From Rubrobacter aplysinae (GTDB lineage Bacteria > Actinomycetota > Rubrobacteria > Rubrobacterales > Rubrobacteraceae), in NCBI RefSeq assembly GCF_001029505.1, contig NZ_LEKH01000014.1:1-58895 (forward strand): 58,895 nucleotides of DNA, written 5' to 3'. The translations under genes and the position numbers were made by a program. Below the pieces are notes generated by a model. That model saw only the letters and a program-made list of their open reading frames with translations. It was not told the DNA's origin and made no database searches. Position 1 is the first letter of the stretch; each line of letters begins with the position of its first letter. Shown piece after piece: positions 50,898 to 58,895 of this stretch.

Positions 50898-51995
50898 ATG
50901 TTGGAGCAGGGTACCGGCGTAGATAGTGTGGCGGGGACGCGGGCGGCAAAGCAGCCGATCATAGACGTGGACGTGCACGAGATGTTCGGCTCGCTGCGGG
51001 ATCTCGCACCGTATCTGGAGGAGCCGTGGCGGGGCCGGGTGGACATCGCGGACGGCGGGGGCGGGCCGCCGAGCTTCCCGTACGCGTATCCTCAGATCGC
51101 CGGCGTCGCCAGGGCCGAGGCGACTACGCCGGACGGTAGGCCGGCGGGATCGGACTTCGGGCTAATGCGTGAGCAGCTTCTGGACTCCTACAACATAGAG
51201 CGCGCAATCCTCGCCGGCGGCTTCTACCCCACTGAGATGCAGACCCAGCCCGAGTTCGCCACCGCACTGGCCGCCGCGTACAACGACTGGATGATCGAGA
51301 ACTGGCTGGACCGCGACGAGCGGCTGCTGGGCTCGGTGTGCGTTGCGGCCCAGGACCCACGGGCAGCCGCGCGGGAGATAGACCGCGTCGGGGCGCACGA
51401 GAGGGTGGTGCAGGTAATGCTGCCGACCATCGCCCACGACGTCTTAGGCCGGGAGTTCTACCATCCGGTGTACGAGGCGGCGGTCCGCAACGGGCTCGTG
51501 GTGGCGTTCCATCAGGGCAACACCTCCGGGACCGCCACGGGCCAGCCGCCGTATTACATAGAGTGGCACACCGCGCTGGCCCAGAGCTGGCAGTCACAGC
51601 TCGTCGGGCTCATCTCCCACGGCGTGTTCGACAAGTTTCCCGAGCTCGGGGTGGTGCTCGTCGAGGGCGGCTGGACCTGGGTGCCGTCGCTCATGTGGCG
51701 GTTCGACTACAACCACCGCAGCGTGCGGCGCGAGGTGCCGTGGGTAAAGCGGCTGCCGAGCGAGTACATCCGGGACAACGTGCGGGCCACGACCCAGCCG
51801 ATGGAGTACCCCGAGAATCCGGACGACCTGTACAAGATGTTCGAGCTCATAGGCTCGGAGGACTTTCTGGTGTTCTCCACCGACTATCCGCACTGGGACT
51901 TCGACGATCCCGACAGGGTGTTCCCCAAAAGCTTCCCGAAGGAGCTGCGGCGCAAGATCCTCTACGACAACGCCCGCGAATTCTACGGGCTTTAG
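50898..51995 (+). CDS. Amidohydrolase 2 family metal-dependent hydrolase
   Basis: 365 residues. IIDVDVHEMFGSLRDL gives the metal-binding D-x-H pair of the amidohydrolase 2 (ACMSD-like) group, GLVVAFHQGN the middle histidine, and VFSTDYPHWDFDDP the closing Asp. These TIM-barrel enzymes decarboxylate or hydrolyse aromatic acids and lactones. ATG 50898 has AGGAGGGGCG. A Rieske gene follows after nine bases, which points to a catabolic route with an oxygenase that is not encoded here. The IclR gene is divergent upstream. Confidence 0.9.
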   Translation: MLEQGTGVDSVAGTRAAKQPIIDVDVHEMFGSLRDLAPYLEEPWRGRVDIADGGGGPPSFPYAYPQIAGVARAEATTPDGRPAGSDFGLMREQLLDSYNIERAILAGGFYPTEMQTQPEFATALAAAYNDWMIENWLDRDERLLGSVCVAAQDPRAAAREIDRVGAHERVVQVMLPTIAHDVLGREFYHPVYEAAVRNGLVVAFHQGNTSGTATGQPPYYIEWHTALAQSWQSQLVGLISHGVFDKFPELGVVLVEGGWTWVPSLMWRFDYNHRSVRREVPWVKRLPSEYIRDNVRATTQPMEYPENPDDLYKMFELIGSEDFLVFSTDYPHWDFDDPDRVFPKSFPKELRRKILYDNAREFYGL

Positions 51996-52004
51996 GAGGT
52001 ACGA

Positions 52005-52379
52005 ATGACCGAGACGAAAACCGGCACCAGACATGTGGTCTGCCGGGAAGGCGAGCTTGCGCCGGGTGAGATCAAACCCTTCACCCTCGGGCGCCGCAGG
52101 CTCGCCGTGATGCGCCTGGATGACGGCGGCTACCGGGCGATGTCCGACGTGTGTCCCCATCAGGGCGCGAGCATGGGGCTCGGCTCGGTGGAGAGGATGT
52201 GGACCTCGGAGGAGCCGGGGAGCCTGCGCCGGGACGGGGAGCGGCACGTCGCCATCTGCCCGCGGCACAACTTCGAGTTCGATGTGGACACCGGCCTGTC
52301 GCCGAACGTCTCCCCCCGCCTGCGGGTCAAGACCTACGAGGCCAGGGCGGAGGACGGTGAGATCGCCGTCTACCTGTAA
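52005..52379 (+). CDS. Rieske [2Fe-2S] ferredoxin
   Basis: 124 residues. Ligands C50 and H52 in DVCPHQGASM and C85 and H88 in ICPRHNFEFDVDTG define a Rieske site; the two pairs are separated by 32 residues because of a charged insertion (VERMWTSEEPGSLRRDGE). It would pass electrons to a terminal oxygenase. It follows the amidohydrolase after nine bases and has a TTTAGGAGGT ribosome site. It differs from the suf-linked Rieske protein at 28006. No oxygenase or reductase gene is adjacent. Confidence 0.92.
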   Translation: MTETKTGTRHVVCREGELAPGEIKPFTLGRRRLAVMRLDDGGYRAMSDVCPHQGASMGLGSVERMWTSEEPGSLRRDGERHVAICPRHNFEFDVDTGLSPNVSPRLRVKTYEARAEDGEIAVYL

Positions 52380-52468
52380 TCTACCCGTAAGAATCGGTTC
52401 AGGCGCGTGCAGGATGTAAGGTCGCACGCGTCGTGAAAGCTAACGCCGCCCGGTAGCGGTGCCGCTGC

Positions 52469-52474
52469 TAGTCT
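52469..52474 (+). promoter_or_regulatory. -10-like box before the glycosyltransferase gene
   Basis: TAGTCT ends six bases before GTG 52481, with no ribosome site between, again the pattern of a leaderless gene. The box is a weak TAnnnT match. Confidence 0.3.
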
Positions 52475-52480
52475 CCCCTG

Positions 52481-53749
52481 GTGTATCGGGCGGCGAACAG
52501 AATGAATAGCACAAACAGAACGAATAGAGCGGGTAAGAGCCTCTCCGGGAGCCGGTGGAGGGAGGCGGTCTCTATGGCGCTGGCCTTGCTCTCGTTCTGT
52601 GCGGGCGTGGCGTCCCTGTTCAGGGCGCTGCGGGCCTGGCGTCTCGTCGGGTCTCTGGAGCGTGAGACCGGAGAGAAGGCGGAGGCCATGGGCGCTCGCC
52701 TACCGAGTCTCTCCGTCGTCGTACCGGCACGCAACGAGGAGCGGCATCTGGAGGAAGCGCTCGGCTCGGTGGTGAATCAGGTCTATCCCGGCAGGCTAGA
52801 GACGTTGCTGGTAGACGACCGCTCGGACGACGCGACCCCGGAGATCGGGGCCCGCATGGAGCGGGAGAACGCCCGGCTACGCACCCTGCGCGTATCGGAG
52901 CTGCCGGAGGGCTGGCTGGGTAAGAATCACGCGGCGGGCCTGGGGGCGGCGGAGGCGGGGGGCGAGTGGCTCCTTTTCTGCGACGCCGACGTGGTGTTCG
53001 AGGCGAGCACGTTCCGCAGGGCCGTAGAGCACGCGGAGCGGGAGGGGCTGGACCACCTCACCCTGGTGCCGCGGCTGGATCTGGACGGCTACTGGCTGCG
53101 GAGCGTGACCGCCTTCTCCTGGATGATGGGCCTCGTACACGTCGGGCTGTACCGGGCAAATATAGAGGGCTCCGGCGTCGGCGTCGGGATCGGGGCCTTC
53201 AACCTGATCCGGCGCGGAGCCTACGAGAAGATCGGCACCCACGAGCGCCTGCGGCTGGAGGTCGTGGACGACCTGGCGCTCGGGAAGGCCGTGGAAGAGG
53301 CCGGGCTACGAGGGCGGATGCTCCTGGCCCAGAGCCTCGCCCGCGTCCGCTGGCACGAGAGCCTGGGGAGCTTTCTACGCGGGACCGAGAACACCGTCTA
53401 CGCCGGGGTGGGCTTCTCCCCCCTGAAGGCGGCGGGCTACGTCGGCGCCGTCTCGGCACTGCTGGCGGGGCCCTTCCCGGGCTCGCTCTCGCGCAGCGGT
53501 CCGGTGCGGGCGCTGTACCTGGGAGCCGCGCTGTGTAACCTGGGCTCTTTCGTGCTCGCGAACGCCTACCTCGGGCGCGAGGCGGGGCGGCTCGCCCCCT
53601 CCTACCCGGTGGCCGCGCTAATGGTCTGCGGAATCCTGCTCCGGTCCACCCTGCAAGCCGAGCGGCGCGGCGGGCTCGTGTGGCGGGAAACCTTCTACTC
53701 GTTGGATCTCCTGCGCGAAGCGCGGAGGGATCGAGACAACCAGGGATAA
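52481..53749 (+). CDS. Family 2 glycosyltransferase with membrane spans
   Basis: 422 residues. A first membrane span (residues 30-50) is followed by the GT2 fold: SLSVVVPARNEERHLEEALG, LVDDRSDDATPEIG and the metal-binding DxD in LLFCDADVVFEA. EVVDDLALGKAVEEAGLRGR gives the ED/QxxRW-type region and AQSLARVRWHESL ends the catalytic part. Three or four spans close the protein. It resembles enzymes that glycosylate carotenoids or other lipids at the membrane, but the acceptor cannot be named. It lies 101 bases after the Rieske gene. Confidence 0.85.
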   Translation: MYRAANRMNSTNRTNRAGKSLSGSRWREAVSMALALLSFCAGVASLFRALRAWRLVGSLERETGEKAEAMGARLPSLSVVVPARNEERHLEEALGSVVNQVYPGRLETLLVDDRSDDATPEIGARMERENARLRTLRVSELPEGWLGKNHAAGLGAAEAGGEWLLFCDADVVFEASTFRRAVEHAEREGLDHLTLVPRLDLDGYWLRSVTAFSWMMGLVHVGLYRANIEGSGVGVGIGAFNLIRRGAYEKIGTHERLRLEVVDDLALGKAVEEAGLRGRMLLAQSLARVRWHESLGSFLRGTENTVYAGVGFSPLKAAGYVGAVSALLAGPFPGSLSRSGPVRALYLGAALCNLGSFVLANAYLGREAGRLAPSYPVAALMVCGILLRSTLQAERRGGLVWRETFYSLDLLREARRDRDNQG

Positions 53750-53974
53750 CCCGGCCACTACCTCCCGAGCAGTGGACGGCCCTCCCCGGGGCCGTTAGCC
53801 TTTTCGTCTCCGGCATCCTCGCGGGAAAAATTAATTTATCGGGCGGGGCGCTTTACATGCTACTCTATGCGAGTGTAGTCCACGGCTAAAACGGGTAGAG
53901 CATCGAATATGCTAAAGAGTTGGGAAATCCAGGCGTCTAGCCCTACGGGTAGCTAGCCAGGGAAGGGAATTAGC

Positions 53975-55621
53975 GTGCTACGAAGAGCCTCGGCCCAGAT
54001 CGGGCCCGTATTCTACATCTCGGTGGCGATCTCCATACTATTCGTGATCTGGGGGGTGCTGTTCACGGAGAACCTTTCCGGCGTCTTCTCCGCGGCCCTC
54101 AGTTTTCTAGTCACCAACTTCGGTTGGGCGTACACGGTGATCATTACCGCATTTCTGGCGTTTTTGGTATTCCTGGGCGTGAGCCGCCACGGCCGCGTCA
54201 GGCTGGGCGGCGACGACGAGCGCCCCGAGTTCAACCGTTTGAGCTGGTTCACCATGCTCTTTAGCGCGGGCATAGGCCTTAGCTTCCTTTTCTGGGGCGT
54301 GGCCGAGCCCGCTTCCCACCTGGGCACCACCCCTTACGGGCTACAGGAGCCCGGCACGGCGGAGGCCGCGAACCTCAGCATGCAGTACACCTTCTTCAAC
54401 TGGGGGCTTGGGGCCTGGGGAGTCTACGCCGTGCTGGCCCTTACGATAGCGTACTTCAAGTTCCGCCGGAACAACAACGGCATGATAAGCGCGGCCTTCT
54501 ACCCTCTCATAGGAGACCGGGTGAACGGGCCCATAGGCAAGGCCATAGATATCCTGGCGATCTTCGCGGTCCTCTTCGGCGTGGCGACGGCGCTGGGCCT
54601 GGGCGCCCAGCAGCTCGGCGGTGGTTTGAGCTCCGTGTTTGGCACGCCGCTGAACTATCCGGTTCAGCTCACCATCATACTGGTGCTGACGGTGGCGTTC
54701 CTGATCTCCGCCGTGACCGGGCTCTCCCGGGGCATCCGGTATCTGAGCTGGATCAACATGTCCCTGGCGGGTCTCCTCACGTTGTTCGTGTTCTTCGCGG
54801 GGCCGACGCTCTACCTGCTGGGCACGTTCGGCGGCGGCATAGTCAGCTACGTGACGGGTTTCATACCTATGACCCTCCGCGCCAGCAACTTCGAGGCCAC
54901 CAGCTGGGAGCAGAGCTGGACGCTCTTCTACTGGGCGTGGTGGGTCTCCTGGGCCCCGTTCGTAGGGACCTTCATCGCCCGCATCTCGCGCGGGAGGACG
55001 ATCCGGGACTTTATCGTCGGGGTGGTCGTGGTGCCGACCCTGGCGAGCTTCGGGTGGTTCAGCATCTACGGCGGGACGGCGATGAACCTTACCCGTTCGG
55101 GGGAGGCCGACATCTCCGGCATCGCCGCAAACAACCTGCCCGAATCCCTGTTCGTAACCCTGAACTCCCTGCCGCTGGGGACGATCATCTCCGTGGTGGC
55201 GCTGGTGCTGGTGAGCATCTTCTTCGTTACCTCGGGCGACTCCGCGACGTTCGTACTGGGCAGCATGTCCACCGACGGCGCGATGGAGCCGAACATAGTG
55301 GTAAAGGTTACCTGGGGGGTTATCATAGCCTCCTTCGCCGCCGTGCTGCTGCTCGTCGGGGGCCTCTCCGCCCTGCAGACGGCAACCATAGTGGCCGCCG
55401 CCCCGTTCTCGCTGGTCATGGTCCTCATGGGCGTCTCCCTGTACATGATGCTCTCCAGGGAGGCCAAAGAGAAAAGCTCCGGGCCTGTCCGCGGCGGCTC
55501 GTCACAGAGAACCAGCGGCTCCCCTACGGCCGCCGAGAATGGTAACGGGGCTCACGGGGAGCGTGAGGTGGAAGAAAGCGGTTCAGAGACCTCGCCGGTG
55601 GAGAGATCCGGCGACAGGTAG
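53975..55621 (+). CDS. BCCT family transporter (betaine/choline/carnitine type)
   Basis: 548 residues with about twelve spans. The hallmark Trp-rich block WTLFYWAWWVSWAPFVGTFI is present, along with GIGLSFLFWGVAEPASHL and a final soluble tail of about 60 acidic residues that could sense osmolarity. The family takes up glycine betaine, choline or ectoine with sodium or protons for osmoprotection. The start is GTG 53975 behind GGGAAGGGAATTAGC. The 225-base upstream gap is AT-rich at 53826-53840 and holds no gene. A terminator follows the gene. Confidence 0.94.
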   Translation: MLRRASAQIGPVFYISVAISILFVIWGVLFTENLSGVFSAALSFLVTNFGWAYTVIITAFLAFLVFLGVSRHGRVRLGGDDERPEFNRLSWFTMLFSAGIGLSFLFWGVAEPASHLGTTPYGLQEPGTAEAANLSMQYTFFNWGLGAWGVYAVLALTIAYFKFRRNNNGMISAAFYPLIGDRVNGPIGKAIDILAIFAVLFGVATALGLGAQQLGGGLSSVFGTPLNYPVQLTIILVLTVAFLISAVTGLSRGIRYLSWINMSLAGLLTLFVFFAGPTLYLLGTFGGGIVSYVTGFIPMTLRASNFEATSWEQSWTLFYWAWWVSWAPFVGTFIARISRGRTIRDFIVGVVVVPTLASFGWFSIYGGTAMNLTRSGEADISGIAANNLPESLFVTLNSLPLGTIISVVALVLVSIFFVTSGDSATFVLGSMSTDGAMEPNIVVKVTWGVIIASFAAVLLLVGGLSALQTATIVAAAPFSLVMVLMGVSLYMMLSREAKEKSSGPVRGGSSQRTSGSPTAAENGNGAHGEREVEESGSETSPVERSGDR

Positions 55622-55683
55622 GAGTCGCCGGACTGCTCTCTACAAGCTCTATGACTTCTGCGAGCTCTGTAATTATTGACGAC

Positions 55684-55723
55684 GCTCCGGCCGGGTAGGG
55701 TTGAGGCCCGACCGGAGCTTTAT
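55684..55723 (+). terminator. BCCT gene terminator
   Basis: GCTCCGGCCGGG (55684-55695) pairs with CCCGACCGGAGC (55707-55718) with one mismatch; TTTAT follows. A second small hairpin, CTCCAGA 55724-55730 with TCTGGAG 55743-55749, lies next to it and may serve the convergent USP gene. Confidence 0.75.
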
Positions 55724-55782
55724 CTCCAGACTCCAGACGTACTCTGGAGGAGGGTTATGCGGTTGCGGCGTACGAGCGGTCT

Positions 55783-56664
55783 CTAACCCGCCGGACCGGG
55801 GTGCACCAGCACCGGTCCCCTGGAGGCTTGCAGGACCTTTTTGGCCACGCTGCCCATGCGCACGGACTCTTTTCCGAGGCCGCGGGTTCCCAGGGCTATC
55901 AGGGTTCTCGTCACCCCGCCTTGCTCGGCGGCGGCGCGTAGTATGACCTCCGCGGGATTACCGACCACGACCCGCGTCCGCACCCTCTCCTGTAACAGTC
56001 CCTGCAGCTCTTTTGCGCGATCTTCCAGGATACCCTCGGCCACGCGCAGCTCATCTTCAACCTGCCAGGCGTAGGAGGCCCTCTCCTCCTCGCTTATCCC
56101 GGGGGGCTGGGGGTAAGCCTGTACCATGAGGACCCTGATGTCGAAGAACACCCCCATCCTCGCGACGAACTCCCCCGCTTCCCTGGCGGCGTCGGACCCG
56201 TCATCCCCGATTATTACCCGCGCGGGGGGCCACGCTTCCTTCCCGCCGCGGCCGATCAGCACCGGACAGGGGGAGTAGAGGGCGACCCCTTCGGCCACGC
56301 TACCCAGTAGCGCCCGCTCTATCTTGCCTTCTCCGTGGCCGCCGAGGGTGATGAGGTCCACCCCCTCCTGCTTCGAGAGCTTCAGGACCCCTTCCACCGG
56401 ACGTCCCCGCTCCAGGTGACCCTCTACACCGACCCCGGATGCTTCTATGTGGTGCGTCTCTTTATCTAGGAGCCGCCGCGCCCGCTGCTCGTAGAGGCCT
56501 TCCTGGGGCACGGTGGGGAAAGCCGTGGGCGGGATGTGCCAGGAGTGTGTCACGTGTACCTCGGCCCCTGTCAGAGAGGCTATGTCCACGGTCGCCCGCC
56601 GGGCCAGGGCGGCGTCCCCCGAGCCGTCCGTGGCGAGGAGTATCTTTTTCGGTATCCCGCTCAT
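55783..56664 (-). CDS. Tandem universal stress protein
   Basis: 293 residues made of two USP domains (about 1-145 and 150-293). Both keep ATP-binding features: KILLATDGSGDAALARRATV and LGGHGEGKIERALLGSVAEG in the first, VIIGDDGSDAAREAGEFVAR and LGTRGLGKESVRMGSVAKKV in the second. Such proteins bind ATP and support survival under starvation, oxidative or DNA stress. ATG 56664 follows GAGGGGAGGACAA. It converges on the BCCT transporter gene, an association that fits osmotic stress but is not proven. Confidence 0.92.
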   Translation of the reverse strand: MSGIPKKILLATDGSGDAALARRATVDIASLTGAEVHVTHSWHIPPTAFPTVPQEGLYEQRARRLLDKETHHIEASGVGVEGHLERGRPVEGVLKLSKQEGVDLITLGGHGEGKIERALLGSVAEGVALYSPCPVLIGRGGKEAWPPARVIIGDDGSDAAREAGEFVARMGVFFDIRVLMVQAYPQPPGISEEERASYAWQVEDELRVAEGILEDRAKELQGLLQERVRTRVVVGNPAEVILRAAAEQGGVTRTLIALGTRGLGKESVRMGSVAKKVLQASRGPVLVHPGPAG

Positions 56665-56801
56665 TTATCGTTGTCCTCCCCTCTGTACCTGGAGGCCTGG
56701 AGATAAACTCCGCCTCCTTCCCTCCTTTTATACAGTACCCGTAGATTACCTTAGAGTACCCGCCCGGTCCGGCGACCGGGTCGCCATTGACCGGTTGTCC
56801 G

Positions 56802-58172
56802 CTACCCGGTTACCAGCACGACCCGGAGGTCGTTGACGTTGGTGCCGGTCGGGCCGGTTACCAGCAGGTCCCCGGATGCCTCCAGCGCCCGGTAGGAGTC
56901 GTTGCGCGAGAGCGCCTCCACGGGGTCCACCCCGGCTTCGCGGGCACGCCGGGCGGTCCCCCCGTCCACGAGACCACCGGCGACCTCTGTCGAGCCGTCG
57001 TTGCCGTCGGTGTCGGCGGCGAGCATGGTCCAGCCCGCCACCCCTTCGAGCTCACAGGCGAGGGCCAACACGAACTCCTGGTTCGGGCCACCCTCCCCCG
57101 TCTCCTGTCCCTGCGGGAGCTCGCGGACCACGACCGTCGCCTCGCCCCCGGAGACGAGGGCGCAGGGCGGGGCGGCCGGGCTCCCGCTCTGCAGGGACTC
57201 CCGGATCATGGCCGCGTAAGCGGTGGCGATGCCCCGGGCGTCGCCGGTCATGGAGGTGGAGAGCATGAGCGGCGCGTAGCCTAGCTCTTCAGCCTTCTCC
57301 GAGGCGGCCTCGACCGAGAGCCTGCCGCCGCCGCAGACCACGTTCGTCACCCGCTCGAAGACCTCATCGCCCTCTTTCGGGGTCTCCGGGCCGGCGTCCA
57401 GCAGGCGGGCAATACTCTGCGGGGGCTCTATGCCGTAGCGTTCGAGCACGGCGCGAGCGTCTTCCAGGGTAGTCGGGTCCGGGACGGTGGGGCCGCTGGC
57501 TATGGATGACGGGGCGTCGCCGACCACGTCGGAGAGCAGCAGGGAGGCCACGCCCGCCGGGGCGGCGAGCCGGGCGAGCCCGCCGCCTTTCAGGGCGGAG
57601 ACGTGCTTCCTGACGATGTTGATCTCGTTTATGGAGGTCCCGCTGCGCAGCAGCGTGCCGGTCAGGTTCCCGAGATCCTCTAGCCCCACGGAGGGATCCG
57701 GGTCGGCCAGGAGCGCCGAGGCCCCGCCGCTTATCAGGCAGAGCAGAAGGTCCCCTTCCTCCAGAGACTCGGCCATCTCGGAGGCCCGGCTCGCGGCCTC
57801 CAGCCCGCGCTCGTCGGGCTCGGGGTGGGAGGCGTAGAGCACCTCTAGCCCGGCCTCCCGAGCCTCATCCGGCACCTCGTGGCCGTCCTTGGTAACGACC
57901 AGGCCGCCGGCTACACGGCCGCCGAGCATACCGACGGCGGCCCCGGCCATCGGGCCGGCGGCCTTACCGGCGGCCAGCACGAAGACGCGCCCGACCTCAA
58001 AGCTATCACGCCCATCCTTCGTGCTCTCCGCGGTGGATACGTTGACCCTGTCGCCCTCGACCGACAGGAAGCGTCCGACCGCGGCCCCGGGGTCTGACGC
58101 CTCCAGACCGGCCGTGAGGATGCTTTCCAGGTGGTCGCGACGGTGCGGCCCGCTCTCGGTATCTCCGTTCAA
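56802..58172 (-). CDS. Glycerate 2-kinase (MOFRL/GckA type)
   Basis: 456 residues from TTG 58172, with GGAGGAGTAGA upstream; the longer frame lacks a better start. The Rossmann half includes VFVLAAGKAAGPMAGAAVGM and LLCLISGGASALLADPDPSV; NIVRKHVSALKGGGLARLAA follows. The MOFRL domain at the C terminus has CALVSGGEATVVV, GGPNQEFVLALACEL and AADTDGNDGSTEVAGGLVDG. It phosphorylates glycerate to 2-phosphoglycerate in glyoxylate, serine or sugar-acid breakdown. It is divergent from uppP, 255 bases away. Confidence 0.93.
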   Translation of the reverse strand: MNGDTESGPHRRDHLESILTAGLEASDPGAAVGRFLSVEGDRVNVSTAESTKDGRDSFEVGRVFVLAAGKAAGPMAGAAVGMLGGRVAGGLVVTKDGHEVPDEAREAGLEVLYASHPEPDERGLEAASRASEMAESLEEGDLLLCLISGGASALLADPDPSVGLEDLGNLTGTLLRSGTSINEINIVRKHVSALKGGGLARLAAPAGVASLLLSDVVGDAPSSIASGPTVPDPTTLEDARAVLERYGIEPPQSIARLLDAGPETPKEGDEVFERVTNVVCGGGRLSVEAASEKAEELGYAPLMLSTSMTGDARGIATAYAAMIRESLQSGSPAAPPCALVSGGEATVVVRELPQGQETGEGGPNQEFVLALACELEGVAGWTMLAADTDGNDGSTEVAGGLVDGGTARRAREAGVDPVEALSRNDSYRALEASGDLLVTGPTGTNVNDLRVVLVTG

Positions 58173-58427
58173 TCTACTCCTCCGCTCTGCAAGCTCTAGA
58201 TCGTCACACCAGTCCCCGGGTCCACCGGCACGGGGACTGATCATCGCCGCTGGCGGTCTCCCGGTACGCGGCACGGCTCTCTTCTACCGTCTGTCCGGAT
58301 ACAGTATAGTCGAGCCCGCCCCGGGACCGGACGTACCCGTGCTCCCGGAGCATCCTGGACCGCCCCGGATTGCGGTAGAGTTGCGGATTGATCGTATGGT
58401 CGTTCTCCGCTGGAAGGGCAAGGCAAC

Positions 58428-58895
58428 ATGCGGGACATTATCGAGGCGCTGCTGCTGGGCCTGATCCAGGGCGTCACCGAGTTTCTGCCGATATCGAGCT
58501 CCGCACACCTGTTGCTGGGCCAGTACTTCTTCGGCATGGACCAGCAGAGATTCGGGCTCGCCTTCGACATGGCGCTGCACCTCGGCACCCTGATGGCGGT
58601 CACGCTCTTCTACCGGAGGGAGATATGGGGCATGATCCGGGCGCTGGGACGCTCGTTTTCGGGGCCGGACCTCTCCGACCCCGGCCAGCGTCTGGCGTAC
58701 CTGCTCATCCTGGCGACCCTGCCCGCGGGGGCGGCGGGCTTTTTTTTCAAGAGCTTCTTCGAGGATACGCTGCGCTCGCCGTGGGTGGTGGTGGGCGGGT
58801 TCGTCTTCTCCGGCGCGCTGTTCCTGGCCGCCGAAGGGCTTGGCGGCCGGCGCGGGAAGGCTGACTCGCTGACCTTCGGGCGGGCGGCGTCGGGC
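58428..58895 (+). CDS. uppP: Undecaprenyl-diphosphatase UppP (BacA), cut by window end
   Basis: The first 156 residues are present. LLLGLIQGVTEFLPISSSAH at residues 8-27 is the UppP motif with the catalytic Glu and Ser/His region, and LAYLLILATLPAGAAGFFFK begins the second conserved stretch. It is an integral membrane phosphatase that recycles undecaprenyl diphosphate to the lipid carrier for peptidoglycan; the later arginine-bearing motif lies beyond the window. ATG 58428 follows GGAAGGGCAAGG. TATAGT at 58305-58310 may be its -10 box. Confidence 0.95.
   Translation, partial: MRDIIEALLLGLIQGVTEFLPISSSAHLLLGQYFFGMDQQRFGLAFDMALHLGTLMAVTLFYRREIWGMIRALGRSFSGPDLSDPGQRLAYLLILATLPAGAAGFFFKSFFEDTLRSPWVVVGGFVFSGALFLAAEGLGGRRGKADSLTFGRAASG

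Noticed and set aside
53750-53974. c-di-AMP (ydaO) or c-di-GMP riboswitch before the BCCT gene
   Set aside because: A few words look similar (GGGAAATCC, GTAGCTAGCC) but the conserved core and pairings are not present.

Overview
The window looks like chromosomal DNA of a high-GC actinomycete, most likely Rubrobacter or a close relative. The reasons are the GC-rich sequence with unusually many ATA isoleucine codons, frequent GTG and TTG starts, actinobacterial families (Phage_holin_3_6-type membrane protein with a DUF3618-like partner, Asp23, AI-2E-type permease), and a nadA-nadC-nadB-nifS-pabB-pabC operon. The genus is an inference. I recognised no rRNA, tRNA, CRISPR array, prophage or intact insertion sequence.

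Layout. 1-2.6 kb: a decayed sugar-use locus, with two HAD phosphatases (one cut by the window edge), remnants of an FGGY sugar kinase and a SorC regulator, and an unidentified remnant. 2.6-9.7 kb: tandem DUF427 protein, SDR, SLC13/DASS anion symporter with a structured leader, haloacid dehalogenase, ClpP, ferredoxin, cupin, Yip1 protein. 9.7-17.2 kb: M20 amidohydrolase, second Yip1 protein, a complete branched-chain amino-acid type ABC transporter (binding protein, LivH, LivM, LivG, LivF) and a GntR regulator. 17.3-24 kb: YqeC, holin-like/DUF3618 pair, LarC, FUSC-type membrane protein, cold-shock protein, HAD phosphatase, YgfZ-like folate protein. 24.3-28.4 kb: sufC-sufB-sufD-Rieske. 28.4-30.6 kb: an accessory, AT-richer stretch with orphan genes and a lipoprotein remnant. 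30.7-35.2 kb: AI-2E-family permease, Asp23, a small Cys protein, a membrane protein, a semialdehyde dehydrogenase. 35.2-42 kb: NAD and p-aminobenzoate operon on the minus strand. 42.2-48.3 kb: QueG, membrane J-protein, zinc metallopeptidase, Gmad2 lipoprotein, GNAT protein. 48.7-52.4 kb: Rex, then IclR divergent from an amidohydrolase/Rieske pair. 52.4-58.9 kb: glycosyltransferase 2, BCCT transporter, tandem USP, glycerate 2-kinase, start of UppP.

How the genes fit together. Iron-sulphur metabolism recurs: the suf scaffold genes lack a desulfurase in their cluster, while a NifS-type desulfurase sits inside the nad operon next to NadA, a [4Fe-4S] enzyme. Rex, an NADH/NAD+ sensor, lies 6 kb from nadA, and both promoters carry palindromes built from a TGTnACA half-site. 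Several genes appear leaderless, with a TAnnnT -10 box 6-7 bases before the start codon and no Shine-Dalgarno.

The most useful leads are a nested-stem candidate RNA in the SLC13 leader (6294-6373), the rex/nadA palindromes, a hairpin terminator overlapping the rex promoter, a terminator between sufB and sufD, and in-frame short tandem repeats in pabC and the GNAT gene. I saw no clear undescribed defence or mobile system.
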